From Pohlia nutans (lineage: Eukaryota; Streptophyta; Bryopsida; Bryales; Mniaceae), in NCBI GenBank assembly GCA_022496805.1, contig CM040088.1, positions 10,819,001 through 10,883,000 on the forward strand: a DNA stretch of 64,000 nt, written 5' to 3'. The notes below the pieces were generated by a model. The model searched no databases. It was not told the DNA's origin and saw only the letters and a program-made list of their open reading frames with translations. This document shows, piece after piece, positions 1 through 11,515 of this stretch. The translations under genes and the position numbers were made by a program. Every line of letters starts with the position of its first letter. Position 1 is the stretch's first letter.

Positions 1-3000
1 CCAGAAGCAGCTTCCTGGACTGCCAGGTGCAGTCTAATCTTATCTTGCTGTTTGTGCATATATTGCTGACATGTTTGAAGTATCTGAGTTGGAGGGCGAT
101 TGTTTTATTTCCGTGAATGGATCACTATCTCGCCCCGTTTCTCATCTCAGCTGCTTAACAGGTTACTCAATTGTATGTCCTGTTTAAAGATCTGACGAAT
201 ATGGAGATATTCTCAGGTACTGTTAGACGAGCAGTTGCGCTGGGTAGGTTTCTGCAGAATCCTGTGGCAATGGTAGCGTCATTGTTCGGCCCAGCAAGGG
301 AGATCCTTTCGATAAAGCTTCATCCGCTTCAGAGTTTTCTCAGCAGCGAGGAACTGTACGACGTTTTAGAGCGCGTCATGATCACAGTAGTAAACCAGGT
401 AATATGTCTCAATGTGTATCTTGGGCCTGTGTCAATGCCTTGGTTTGAGGAAGGTAGATGCTGCTTTTTGATGTAGTCAAGGGAATCATATTTTTGAGAG
501 AGAATCATCTGTCCAGCTTTACCACAGAGAGTCATGCTTGTGGTTCTCTTATTTTTTGGAGTATGTCTTGAAAACTACATCGTGGTTTTGCTACCTTTAG
601 TTCCTGTTGTGTTTAGTCCGTAACCTTGACTGCAGATTGAAGTACATACAGAACATGAAAGGTTGAGATACGAGATAATGCAATGTGTGTAGTGTGGGAA
701 GGTTCAGTGGGAAGGTTCATTGATTTGTCTCGATTGCTTTTAGAAGGACTGGAGAATCTGATCCTCTTCCTGTTTGTTAGCCCAGTTCCTAAATTTGGCT
801 AGCTCAATAACCCCTTCATAGTGTTTATTGAGTAAGACTGACTCTTCATTCATCTCTTGGAATTTCCAGGTTGGTATTGATATCAATTTTGCAGCGAAGC
901 ATAGCTGGTTGTTTGAGACCCTTCAATTTGTTGCGGGTCTTGGCCCTCGTAAAGCTGAAGTGCTACGGACAGCTCTGACTATGGCAGGGAGTGTACTGAC
1001 TCGAAATGATCTCTGTTCAACAATTCGGGCTATAGAAGAGAATGTCTTCACTAATTGTGCAGGTTTTGTTCGAGTGCGTGGGATTGGACAAACATCTTCA
1101 GAATTACCTCACAAGGAACCCTTAGACAATACCCGTATTCACCCTGAGTCGTATCAGGTATGCCTTTACTGAATCATAATTAAGTGAAGTATTTCCTCTT
1201 GTGTACGTTGAGATAGAAAAACGTTGAACGATCTTATTGAAGCTGGTTAGTATGTTTCTACGAATGTATGGATTTTGTGTTGTATTCTACTTTGTTGATG
1301 TAGTTAAGCTTTTGCTTACACTCTATCCTATGCACAACAGATGGCAAGGAACTTAGCTAAAGCTGCGATTGAGAAGGAAGCCAGACGGAATAATGAAGAT
1401 GGTGACTGTGATGTATTACAAATGGCAGTGGAGCACGTGATGAAAAACCCCAATATCTTGGACACTGTAGATATTGAGGAATATGCCCAGTCAGTACAAG
1501 TTCAAGGACAAAACAAAAGAATACCGACATTGGGTTTGATAAAATCTGAGCTTCAGCGAGGGTTCCAAGAATGGCGGAAACCATACTCGGAGCCCACTAA
1601 TGAAGAGTGTTTCTTTCTAATGACTGGAGAGAGTGAGGAGACTCTCTTTCCAGGTCGAATTATCCAAGCAACAGTCAGAAAAGTGCAGGAACATCAGGTC
1701 ATGTGTGTGTTGGAATGTGGATTAGTGGGCTTCATTCAGAAGGAAGATCTTTCAGATGACTGCGATATTGAACCCAAAGATAAATTTACAGAAGGCAGTT
1801 CAGTGACTTGTCGAGTGAAAGAGGTGAAAATGGACAAGTACTTGGTTGATCTGACATGCAAGTAAGTGGATGAATAGCACAGACATATTCTGTGTGATTT
1901 TTTTGATGCTCTGACCTAAAGTGTCTTCCTTCTTCTGATTCTAGATGTTGTACTAGAACCCTTGCTGCACATGCTCTTTTACATTTGCAACAATGATGGT
2001 GATGAGAATGGTATTAGGGACTGATAATATTATTGATTCTCGTTTCTTAATATGCAGGGAAAGTGATCTCCGGGGGGATCTTTCGCGTGATCTGCACAAT
2101 CATGACAAGCATTATAAGCCAGACACCACCTTCATACTTAATGAACAGGAAAAATCTCGCAAAAGAAAAGAAGACATCAACAAGAAGACTTTCAAACCAC
2201 GCCCAATTGTCCATTCTAAGTTTCAGAATTTGTCTACTGAAGATGCGATTGAGGTAACGATCTGCATATTTCTCAAGAAATAACACTTCTATGATCTCTT
2301 CACAGAAAATTCATACATGTAATGCTGCGAGTAAGTCACACAGTGGTGGCTTGAGCTGTCTTATTCTACTGAGTGTCACAAATGATCTGATTTCTTATAG
2401 AAGTTCTTGGTTTATTGCAGGCTCTGGCGGAAAAAGACGTTGGTGATTTCATTATACGTCCAAGTTGCAAGGGTCCAGCACATCTCTCAATTACAATGAA
2501 AGTATCTGATGGTCTATTCTCCCACATTGATGTTCTTGAGGGCAATAAAGAAAATTGGGATCTAGCGAGCTTCTTACGCCTTGGCAAGACTCTATCTATT
2601 GGGGATGACTCCTACAAGAGCATTGATGAGGTATAACTGACTTTTCTTTCTTGTCATTCCTCTGAATATGTCAGGTTATTGACCTACAATGTAATTGGCT
2701 AGTTAATGAACCCATGAATTCATCTGTCGTAACCATATCTGGCTTTCCAATAGTTTCATGAATTCTGAGCCTCAGTTTTTTGGGAGTCATAACCGGCCAA
2801 TACGTCTGGGTGATGTTTTTGGCATTTTAAAGTGGCCAAGGGTAGGGAGCCGGAGAGGGTATGGACTTGCCTACAAAAGTAGAGATGTGTAAGGTAAAAG
2901 AATAAGACTGCATGCTTTTTTGTCTCACCTTGCCTCTGTGTGTGTGCAGGTGATAACAAAATATGTCAATCAGATAGTCACCCATCTGCAAGCAATGTTG

Positions 3001-6000
3001 CAATTTCGCAAGTACAGGGAAGGAAAAAAATCCGAAATTGCTGATGCTCTGCGCTCCCAAAAGACAGAAAATCCGAAGATCATTCCGTACTGCTTCTCGA
3101 TTTCTCACGAGTATCCTGGAGCTTTTATGCTCTCCTACATCAGAGCTACAACTCCTTATCACGAATACATTTCCTTAGAGCCAAGTGGTTTTCGTTTTCG
3201 CAGAAAGGTTTTTGGTACTGTTGAAAAACTTGTTCTTTACTTTCAACTCCACTTTCATGATCCTATGCCTGAGGCTTCTAATAGAACAAAAAATTGGGGA
3301 GAGGGAGTAAGAGGTAGGGGACGTGGTGATCGTGGACGCGGACGAGGGGGTGAGCGGAGCGGTGGTGGCGGCAGGGGAGACCGGTCGTGCTACAAGTGCG
3401 GTGAGGGTGGGCACATTTCACGTGAGTGCCCGAACGAGTCAACGGGGAACGGGAAGCAGGGAGGTGGCGGTGGCGGGGGAGACCGGAATTGCTACAAGTG
3501 CGGTGAGGGTGGGCACATTTCACGCGAGTGCCCGAATGAGTCAACGGGGAACGGGAAGCAGGGAGGTGGCGGTGGCGGGGGAGACCGGAATCGCTACAAG
3601 TGCGGTGAGGGTGGGCACATTTCACGCGAGTGCCCGAATGAGTCAACAGGGAATGGGAAGCAGGGAGGTGGCGGGGGAGACCGGAATTGCTACAAGTGCG
3701 GTGAGGGTGGGCACTTTGCACGCGAGTGCCCGAACGAGTCGACGGGGAATGGGAGGCAGGGAGGTGGTGGTGGCGGGGGAGACAGGAATTGCTACAAGTG
3801 CGGCGAGGGGGGGCACATTGCACGCGAGTGCCCAAACGAGTCGACGGGGAATGGGAGGCAGGGAGGTGGTGGTGGTGGGGGAGACAGGAATTGCTACAAG
3901 TGCGGCGAGGGGGGGCACATTGCACGCGAGTGCCCGAACGAGTCGAGGCAGGGAGGTGGTGGTGGCGGGGGAGACCGGAATTGCTACAAGTGTGGCGAGG
4001 GCGGGCACATTGCACGCGAGTGCCCGAACGAGTCAAGGCAGGGAGGTGGTGGCGGCGGGGGAGACCGGAATTGCTACAAGTGTGGCGAGGGCGGGCACAT
4101 TGCACGTGAGTGCACAAATGAGTCGACAGGGAATACGAGGCAGAGAGGAGGTAGCTGGAATGATGCTGCTTGGGGGGACAAAGGTGGCATTGCCAGCAAC
4201 ACAGGAGGGAACAAATTTGACTCTAAAGGAGGGGATAACTGGAATGACTCAAAAGATGGCGGAGGGGATTCTGCTTGGGGGAGCGGAGGTGGCATTGCCA
4301 GCAACACAGAAGGGGATGCTGATGGCTGGAAACAAGCAACAAATGCAGCAGGCGGAGGTGGAGGTTGGGATAGCTGGAACGATCTCCCAGCAGATGGGGG
4401 AGGAGGTGCAGCAACGAAGGCAGCAGGCGGAGGTGGGGGTTGGGATAGCTGGAACGATCCCCCAGCAGATGGGGAAAGAGGTGCTGCAACAAATGCAGCA
4501 GGCGGCGGAGGAGATTGGGATATTGGCAAAGGAGATGGTGACAAAGCCAAAGATAAGAATATCACCAAGACTGCTGAGGTTGGTAGTGCTTGGGACTGTG
4601 GTACAAAATCTAGTGGTGGAGCAGATGCAGGATGGGATAGTGTGCCAGCATCTGGTGGTGGATGGGATGCTGTGGAAGGTGAACACAATGATGGCTCTGG
4701 TAATCGAAGCGGAGGTTTAAACAAAGGGCGTTGGAATGAGAATGCTGGTTCTGGTTATCGTAGCGGAGGTCCAGACAAAGGGCGTTGGAATGAGAACACC
4801 GGACGTGGAGGGGAGAAAACCAAACGTTGGGGTTCCGATCAATGGGGTTCGTCATCACCAGCGAAGAAACCTACACCCAGTAGTTGGAAAAACAGGGAAA
4901 GTACACCAGGCGTTGGTGACAACGAGGGTGGAGGAAAACCTGCAAGCAACACCGCAACTACCAATGATGCCTGGGGTAGTGTGACACACACAGCTGGTGG
5001 GGGAGGAGGGTGGGACACTGTACCAGAAACAGAATCAGGTGGTTGGGATGCCGTGCCAACTGGTGACAAGGGCGGTCATAATGGAGGTGCAGGTCGAGAC
5101 GGACGTAGTAATACAAGAGGCCGTGATCAAGACCTCGCACGAAGGCAGGAGAGTTCTAGCGGTTGGGATTCTGCCTTGCCACCAGCTGCGCCATCAAACA
5201 CACCTGTCCAGAATAGTTGGGGGTGTCAGAGCGAACCTCCTGCTTCAAGTGGTGGTGGATGGGGAGAAAGCCCTGCAGAAAAAGGACCTAATGCAGCAGC
5301 AGTTCCTGGAGGTGGTGGTGGATGGGGAGAAAGCCCTGCAGAAAAAGGACCTGATGCAGCAGCAGTTAGTGGAGGAGGTTCCGGATGGGATCAGCCGGCA
5401 GAGAAAGGGTCCGGGTCCGGGTCCGGATGGGATTCCGGATGGGATGCGCCAGAAAAGGAGAAGACTGAATCAGCTGGTCCCGATTGGGGTGCGGTTGACG
5501 CCGTTGCCGATCCTTGGGCTTCCGTAGGAGGTGGAGGCAGTTCTCGCCAGGATGAAGCAGTGGCAGGTATGGATGCATATCTTTTGTCCTCTCACACCTC
5601 AGATGAAACTATGGCATCACAATGATGTCTAACATGATTACTCAGATGTTACCTTCGTTTGTGTATTTTCCTTGCCACATTATGTCATATTATCTTTGGC
5701 TATTTTACTCTGCTTTTTTCCCCCCTCCCTGGTTCAATTGTTTCATGGTCTCTCTTCATTCCTTCAGCATGCATATGGTCACACTAGTAATTGTTTTGTG
5801 ATCTGAAGTTTCCAGGTTCTATTCTGGATTTTTTGTGTTCACTTACTGATATTGAGGAGTGGGCAATCAGGCAATGATGGAGGTTGGGGTAGTGGAGGGG
5901 GCCGAGGCTCACAGAACGATGGTGGTCGATGGGAAAGCCGAGGGGGCCGTGGGTCACGAATTGATGGTGGTCGATGGGAGGGTCGAGGGGGCCGTGGGAA

Positions 6001-6172
6001 CCGTGGTGATGGTCGATGGGGAAGCCGAGGAGGCCGTGGGTCACAGAACGAGGGTGGTCGATGGGAAAGCCGAGGGGGCCGTGGTGACGGTGGTCGATGG
6101 GGAAGTCGCGGGGGCCGTGGTTCACAGAACGATGGTGGTCGATGGGGAAGTGGAAGTGACCACTGGGACTGA
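1..6172 (+). CDS. SPT6L: SPT6-like transcription elongation factor with CCHC, GW and RGG tail (5' end outside window)
   Basis: Exons 1-26, 217-398, 870-1157, 1341-1861, 2058-2253, 2421-2630, 2950-5566 and 5871-6172 join in phase with GT-AG introns and give 1446 residues after one leading base. SPT6 is a histone chaperone that travels with RNA polymerase II. Order seen: end of the YqgF region (RRAVALGRFLQNP, AMVASLFGPAREIL); helix-hairpin-helix (LQFVAGLGPRKAEVL); the linker and death-like domain with TRIHPESYQ; S1 domain at about residues 270-345; tandem SH2 at about 405-580 (FIIRPS, then YCFSISHEYPGAFMLSYIR). This core matches plant SPT6L. After it come RG-rich sequence, eight zinc knuckles (about 621-862), a WG/GW-rich region to about 1346, and an RGG exon. 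The knuckles are not part of SPT6 as I know it. The first 26-base exon rests on QLPG plus phase and is the least certain. Confidence 0.93.
3388..4113 (+). repeat. Tandem array of eight CCHC zinc knuckles inside the SPT6L exon
   Basis: Eight units of the form CYKCGEGGH-x3-EC are separated by glycine-rich spacers. DNA units are about 102, 102, 96, 102, 102, 90 and 90 bases, all multiples of three, and nearly identical, so the array has grown by in-frame unequal exchange or slippage. CCHC knuckles of this spacing (C-x2-C-x4-H-x4-C) usually bind single-stranded RNA or DNA. Units 1-3 carry ISREC, unit 4 FAREC, units 5-8 IAREC, which suggests blockwise duplication. Unit 3 has Arg instead of the first Cys (codon CGC at 3592-3594), so seven of eight keep all zinc ligands. 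Confidence 0.95.
4153..5566 (+). other. WG/GW-rich (Argonaute-hook-like) region of SPT6L
   Basis: About twenty Trp residues have a Gly neighbour in a low-complexity Gly/Ser/Asp/Ala context, in blocks such as GGGGWDSWND, GGWDAVP and GGGWGESPAEKGP. WG/GW repeats in plant proteins (SPT5L/KTF1, NRPE1 and also SPT6L) can bind Argonaute; that role here is inference. Several blocks are local duplications, for example GGGWGESPAEKGP twice around 5254-5355. Confidence 0.85.
5871..6172 (+). other. Last SPT6L exon, RGG/GRW repeat tail
   Basis: Reading from the acceptor CAG at 5868-5870 in phase with a donor at 5567, this exon encodes repeats of the type GGRWESRGGRGSQND and stops at HWD (TGA 6170-6172). 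The phase match (1+2 bases forming Gly), the GT...AG pair and the composition, which fits the preceding region, support splicing. If the intron is kept, the protein ends instead at 5625 with a short unrelated tail ending DETMASQ. Confidence 0.78.
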
Positions 6173-7706
6173 CCACTGGCAACAGATACAGACCAAACAG
6201 GAAGGCTGCCAAGTCCAAAAACGTTTTGGCAGCTTCTTCCACAAAGTACAGTTTTGTACTAACAGGAGTGTAACTCTTGTATATTTTAATTTAGTTTGTG
6301 CATACAAAGGGGGCGCAGGAAGGGGCTCTTCAATTTTTGAGTATACTAATCAATGGCTCCAGTGTTCGTACACATGCTGGGGACGGAAGTATCTGAGGTG
6401 ACCTGACCCAAGTATAATATCAAGTTTTGTTGCATTTCGTTGATGCCCTCAACCTGTGTCTAGTGATTTTACCTCTACTCACACCTACTCTTGATCTACC
6501 AGGACGGAATTGAAGAATGTGGGATTAAGGAAGGCCCCTTCACTGAGAGTAGACACAAATGCTGTTATCCTTTTACGGTTAACAATTCCAACATGATGCA
6601 AGTACTGTCAAGCAATACCTCCTTTGATATGGTCTGAAGTGATTCCGAGATTGTGCATCTTCAAACTACCGGTACTAACACATTCTAATACAAAAAGTTG
6701 CCATCTGGTTTGGCATATACCAAACCGAACAGTGTGCTCGAAGATGAAAAGTCCACACAAGGCAATGTAAAAAATGTCATATTGGAACGCAGCTGTCCTT
6801 GATGCCGAACTTCTCTCCACAAGCATGTGATGAAACCCATTGCGATCACCAATCAACACGTCCTAACTCCTAAAAGTGAAAGGGACTTTTCAGGGATAGA
6901 AATCAGTGAGCTGGTCCAAACTGAGATACCATTTTACAGGGCAATTTCAAGGATACAAACTAGTGTATGCGTGCTTAATAAAGCAGGCCCGGATTATTCC
7001 CCGGTACTGGGACTGATTAGTTGTAAATGGCTTCGCACATAATTTACTCACTTCCAAGAGAACGATGAGAGAAACCTAGGAATGCAATCTCCTTAATGAA
7101 TGTCAGATAATACAGCTGGTACAAGGGGGTCTACTTCACATTATGACATGACTATGGTACAAGGGGGTCTACTTCACTAACCTTCCTCTGGTCAAATCTG
7201 CTCTCACTTATCAAATGGGTTGACAGTGCACCACTGCGTCAAGAAAAAAGAGCTTTTCTAGCAACTGGTCATTGTCATGACTACCCCCAACTTGTCAGAT
7301 GCCTGCTGCATCATTCCTAACGTCCTACTCCTGTTACGAATCTGCAATATACAAACCTAATTGCCACCTCACCAACGGTAAACTTCACCCCCAAAGGCAC
7401 GATTAAGGGCAGGCTTCCTCGGGCGAGTAAAAGCCGCTAGAACTGAGGTCTCTGGTGGTGAATCGGTAGCTTCCACCTTCCCATGACCCCACCGATACAT
7501 GGAAGCCTGGCCTAAAACTGCGTCAACCACAACAACTAAGTACATGAATTCTTTCAAAGACAGACAACTGAACCCAGCTTCATCAGAAAAAGCAAAGAAC
7601 TGATGTAACACTGGTACATTCTCTTTACAGAACATACACTGAGTAGACGACCCTTCAGTTGATTTTTTCTTCCACTGGTGGCTGGCTTTGCAGATCGAAT
7701 TCAGGA
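6173..7706. other. Convergent intergenic / 3' UTR space between SPT6L and VQ gene
   Basis: No coding region is supported here. The stretch must hold both 3' UTRs. One 22-base direct repeat (containing GGTACAAGGGGGTCTAC) lies at 7118-7139 and 7156-7177. Open frames at 7369-7706 on the minus strand are continuations of off-frame reading past the VQ stop. Confidence 0.6.
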
Positions 7707-10308
7707 TCATGTGAGCATGAACGCTTGAATATTTTCCAGGGCCACCATCGTCCCTTCCGATGCGGGATTGTTGTGCGAACGTTGTCGCTGCAGAGGAGGC
7801 TGGTTGGGCTGAATCTGTGGGGAGGCGTTCAAGCAATCCAGAAACTGCTGCGACCACGCGGCCGTCCCCGGCGAAAGCTCCGGCAAGCCGGCGAACAGGC
7901 CTGGCGACAGGAACCCCGGTGAGGGCAGGGGCGAGTTGATGTCGCCACCGTAGTGGAAATTGTATGCGAGACCTGCACCAGTTTCAGGTTTCGGCAGCGG
8001 CTTCAAACCCGTGAAGAAATTGAAGCCGGAATCGCTCGTCGATACCGGCTCCGCCTTCACATTCACTGCACCCGTATTATTATCAGTCAAGCTCGGTGTC
8101 GATGAGGCAAACGTGTTACAGTCGAATTCGAAGTTCGAGAGCGGGCCTCGCGGTGAATTCGACTGTTTCACAGACGCCAGCCCGTCCCGAACTACAGTTG
8201 CTGAATCTTCTTCCGAGCTTGAGGGCGAGCCACAATTATTCAAGCCCACACCTGCCGGATATCGAATTCCAATGCAACACAGTGTCAGTTACACTTGAAT
8301 TCTATATATATTATCTACACACCGAAATCGGTACCCAAACGTGCTGCAACCCGTGCCAAATTTAGATCGAAACAGCAGGATCTAGACACCGAAATCTAGA
8401 TATTTTGGTACGCCAAATTCAAAGCTGCAACTGGCACAACCTCGTAGAAATCTTCAAAAAGGTTGAATTTCACAAAATTGCCAGAGGGTAGATTCAAGGT
8501 TGAATTTTGAGTAACCGGAGTTTTGAGCCGCTCGACTGGAAACTAGTACGGAGTACTAATTATTTTGAGTTCCCAGGTTCAGATTGGCCACCTCAAATCC
8601 CATCTTCAGGAGCACTTGAAAGTCCTAGTTGTTAAGATTTTTGGGAACTTGAATGTCTTATTTTAAGAAACCAGTCATTTTAACGGATAAGACATGTGAC
8701 ATACCGAATTTCAATGCAACACGTCGATACACCAGAATCTAGACACCGTAACAATCTATCATCACCTAATAAAAACATAATTTCTCAGTGTCACATTCGT
8801 TTGGAAGCAGAGATGAATCTAGATAATTTGGTACCGACACCCGAATCTTAACCGTTAACCGGTACCGAATTTCAATATTGCGAGACATACATCGAAACAT
8901 CGAAATCTAGATAATTCCTTTCGGTTCGTGGAAGTTGAAGGACGTTCGATCGGGTACCTTGTTGCTGCTCGAGAGCCGCGACAGCAGCGGTGACCGCAGC
9001 TGTGGCGGTGACGTTTCGGTCGTTGGCGACGACGCGCGGCGATTTTTTGGAGCCGATGCCGGCCTTCTTGCGCTTGAGGCGGTGGCGCGTGTCGCAGGAG
9101 CCCGTGAGTTTCTGCACCAGCGACATGAAGTCGTCCGGTTGCGTGTGAATGACCTCGGGCGAGTACGTGTGGATGATGATGGGCGCTCGGTATTGCACAG
9201 TTATGGGAGATCGAAGCATTGGCTGCCCTGCACAACCTGGCCGAGCAATGCCAGGCCGCGGCAGCGGCAACGGCGGCTTCCGGATGCGGTGCGAGTCCTT
9301 GCACACCTTCAGCGCCGACACACTCACCTGTTTCCATTGCCATTCAGTCAGTCGATCAGGCAAACATCTTAAAGTGAGAATAATGTCACGCGATCTCACC
9401 CGCCCATAGGAAAAAATCCAGTCAGGCAAATATATCAAAGCGAGCATGTAACACCCCACCCAATCGTAGAACGCACAAGATGTTCAGAGACATGTTTAAT
9501 TCATCTCTTTTTTAAATTCAAGGCAAATTACATTGGATGGCTATCAAAAGTCAGACGTTCATAGAGAGCTTTGTAGCTTTGGGTAACTCCTCTTTGAGGG
9601 GAGCTCAAGAGAGATCTAGATTCTATTTGTAAGGGTGTTGAGGCAGCTCCTCTAACACTCTAGCCCTCATAGGACCAAGGATTCACAGTTTTAAAATGGC
9701 AAATTCAATTGATCATATTGTGAAAAATATAATTCAGATGGGACCAAGTTTTATATCACTAGTTCTTAAAAATCATTGCATGTGTTGGTAAAAATAAAAT
9801 AAAAATACGAACAAAAGGAAGTTCAAATAGGACCTACTCAAAACTCTTAAAAAAAACATGGTCACCGTGGACGCATGGGGGTCTAGGGTGAGAATGTAAC
9901 TCGTCACCCAAGCGGAGAAAGAAATATAAAGGCAAATATTTAAAAAGTGAGAATGTAACTCCCAGCCCAACCAACCATAGAAAGAGTTAATATTGAGATA
10001 TGCTTAACTCAACTGTGTCTTTTGAATTTATTTTTTCTGATTCATGCAATTAGGAACCGAATCATAGAAAGAGATGTAACTATATATGCTAGGTGTCTTA
10101 CAACTTCGCTCTGATCAATAACATGTTGAAATTTACGAAGGCAAATAATTATATGAAAGTGAGAACGTAGCTTCACCTTCTCAGCCTGGTGGTGAAGCTT
10201 ACTCCGGATGCCGAACTGGAAACTTGTAGTCGCTGATTTCACCCCACTCGACTTAACATTTCCATCGCCATTAGGTTCCAGCTTGTAGCACACTGAACTA
10301 GGACTCAT
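7707..10308 (-). CDS. VQ-motif protein, MKS1-like (three exons)
   Basis: Minus-strand exons 10308-10177, 9327-8958 and 8251-7707 join in phase to 348 residues. VQ proteins are plant nuclear cofactors that bind WRKY factors and are MAP-kinase targets. The core is DDFMSLVQKLTG (FxxxVQxLTG), preceded by IIHTYSPEVIHT and by LKVCKDSHRIRKPP, the MKS1-type N-terminal block. Later blocks shared with the second VQ gene are VKQSNSPRGP, FLSPGLFAGLPELSPG and LDCL. The start MSPSS matches the paralogue, and a CAG acceptor-like site lies just before the ATG, so a 5' UTR intron is possible. The second intron splits the same codon (after CAA G) as in the paralogue. The first intron (849 bases) has no counterpart there; its donor GTGAAG is weak, so this junction is less sure. 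Confidence 0.82.
8252..8957 (-). other. VQ gene intron 2 with degenerate TCTAGA/GGTACC repeats
   Basis: This 706-base intron contains scattered repeats of AATCTAGA with ACCGAAAT or TTTGGTACCG (about 8379-8415, 8737-8750, 8814-8840, 8903-8915) and of CCGAATTTCAATGCAACAC (about 8263, 8704, 8864). They look like remnants of a decayed internal duplication. I recognise no known element. Confidence 0.5.
9668..9862. mobile_element. Decayed copy of the GGACCAAGG subfamily in VQ intron 1
   Basis: The text from AGGACCAAGGATTCA through ATGGGACCAAGTTTTATATC and ACAAAAGGAAGTTC closely matches parts of the repeats at 16745-16945, 30055-30357 and 45826-46045. The right end is not recognisable. It sits inside the 849-base first intron of the minus-strand VQ gene. 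Confidence 0.6.
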
Positions 10309-11168
10309 CCTGCAAATCAATCCACCACAACAGTAGTATCCCAATTCGAATGATACCAATACTCACTCACAGCTTGTCAAACAACTGCGTAATTCCCGAT
10401 CCCTTGCTCCAATAATGTTTTGGACGTTTTTCAATCTTCAATGTCTTGGACAGGTTCAGAATATAATCCAATAAAGGAGAATTGCAATGAACGAAGAGCA
10501 GCTTCCTCTAAATCGACGCCATCGCAAGTTAGTGCTAGTCCTGGAACGCAATCCAGACACACAGAAATCATTCCGATTCTTCTCTGGAACCTCAAGGGTC
10601 TGTCACACAATCGACAGGATTGCCCAGAGAATTAAACTGGTACAATGGTAAGCTAGTCAGTTGTTGCATGTAGCGATGAGAGTAGTGGAGAGTTGACGTT
10701 GGAGACCTGTAGACAGGAAATGCCTGTCGTGGGTTTGTAACGGCAAAACGGTGTTCATGGATCCGTCCGTTGTAAGGAGTGTATTTTTAAGAGCTATAGC
10801 AAGCAAGGAGAGCCGGTGATGTCGCATGTTTACGTGGCGATCATTCAGTGTAAGTTATTTTTTCTTTTTCGGCCTGTGATGGATTGATGATGGCGAGGTT
10901 TGGGGTGGTGTACATAATCGGTATGAGACCGTTGAGGGAGGGAGAGTTTAGTTCCAGTCATTAATGAAGAGATGAGAAGGCATTCTTTAGCGGAGCTTTT
11001 ATTGCCAAAAGGTATTTTCGTCTATTCTTGGCTCTCTCGTTACAGTATTCTTATTAATATTACTGTGGGGAAGCTACTGCCGTCAGATCGATGTCCCTAC
11101 TGGTATCCAAATTTAGCGTGGGTTGGCAACTTCTACGACATTGCGGTACCGAATGCCTCACAGGCTCA
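10309..11168. other. Upstream region of the minus-strand VQ gene
   Basis: Probable promoter and 5' leader of the VQ gene. The CAG immediately before its ATG suggests the leader may be spliced from further upstream. I see no TATA box that I would defend and no coding region. Confidence 0.4.
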
Positions 11169-11512
11169 AGGCCGCTTCACACTATGGCCCCGGGATTGCG
11201 TGGCCAAACTTTTTTGAGAGTCTAAAGAAATGGGCTGAAAATAGGTAATAAAATATAGTTTTCGTTTTTATGAAAAAAAATCTACGGCCTCTCCATCATA
11301 GTTTGGGTTTCTATTCTCGTTCGACCCAAATTTCTTTCAAGAGTCCGTTGCCTTGGTCAAAAAGTGTTGCCATGTAGGCATTTTGAAGGGCGATGTCTTT
11401 TGGACTTTGATCTCTAGTGTGAAGGGTTGAGAGGCCCAATTCTTGGTTTCTTGCAATCCGATTGGTGGAAATCGATGGCCTCTCGACCTTCGGCCATAGT
11501 GTGAAGCGGCCC
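11169..11512. mobile_element. Tourist-like MITE, 344 bp, TSD TCA
   Basis: Terminal inverted repeats of about 20 bases, AGGCCGCTTCACACTATGGC at the left and the inverse beginning GGGCCGCTTCACACTATGGC at the right, are flanked by direct TCA on both sides. The TTCACACTATGG core resembles the TTTACACTATGG of the MITE at 24430, so the two may belong to one superfamily. No coding sequence. Confidence 0.75.
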
Positions 11513-11515
11513 TCA

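Noticed and set aside
3278..4724. Long antisense and alternative-frame open frames over the SPT6L tail (279, 216 and 465 codons)
   Set aside because: They arise because the repeat units are multiples of three and poor in stop-forming triplets. The sense frame has zinc ligands and domain continuity.
7369..7857. Minus-strand frame of 162 codons downstream of the VQ stop
   Set aside because: Overlaps the end of VQ exon 3 in another frame and continues in the 3' UTR; no domain.
8855..9343. Second minus-strand frame of 162 codons over VQ exon 2
   Set aside because: Shadow of the VQ frame; lacks the VQ motif and has the wrong phase for the splice sites.
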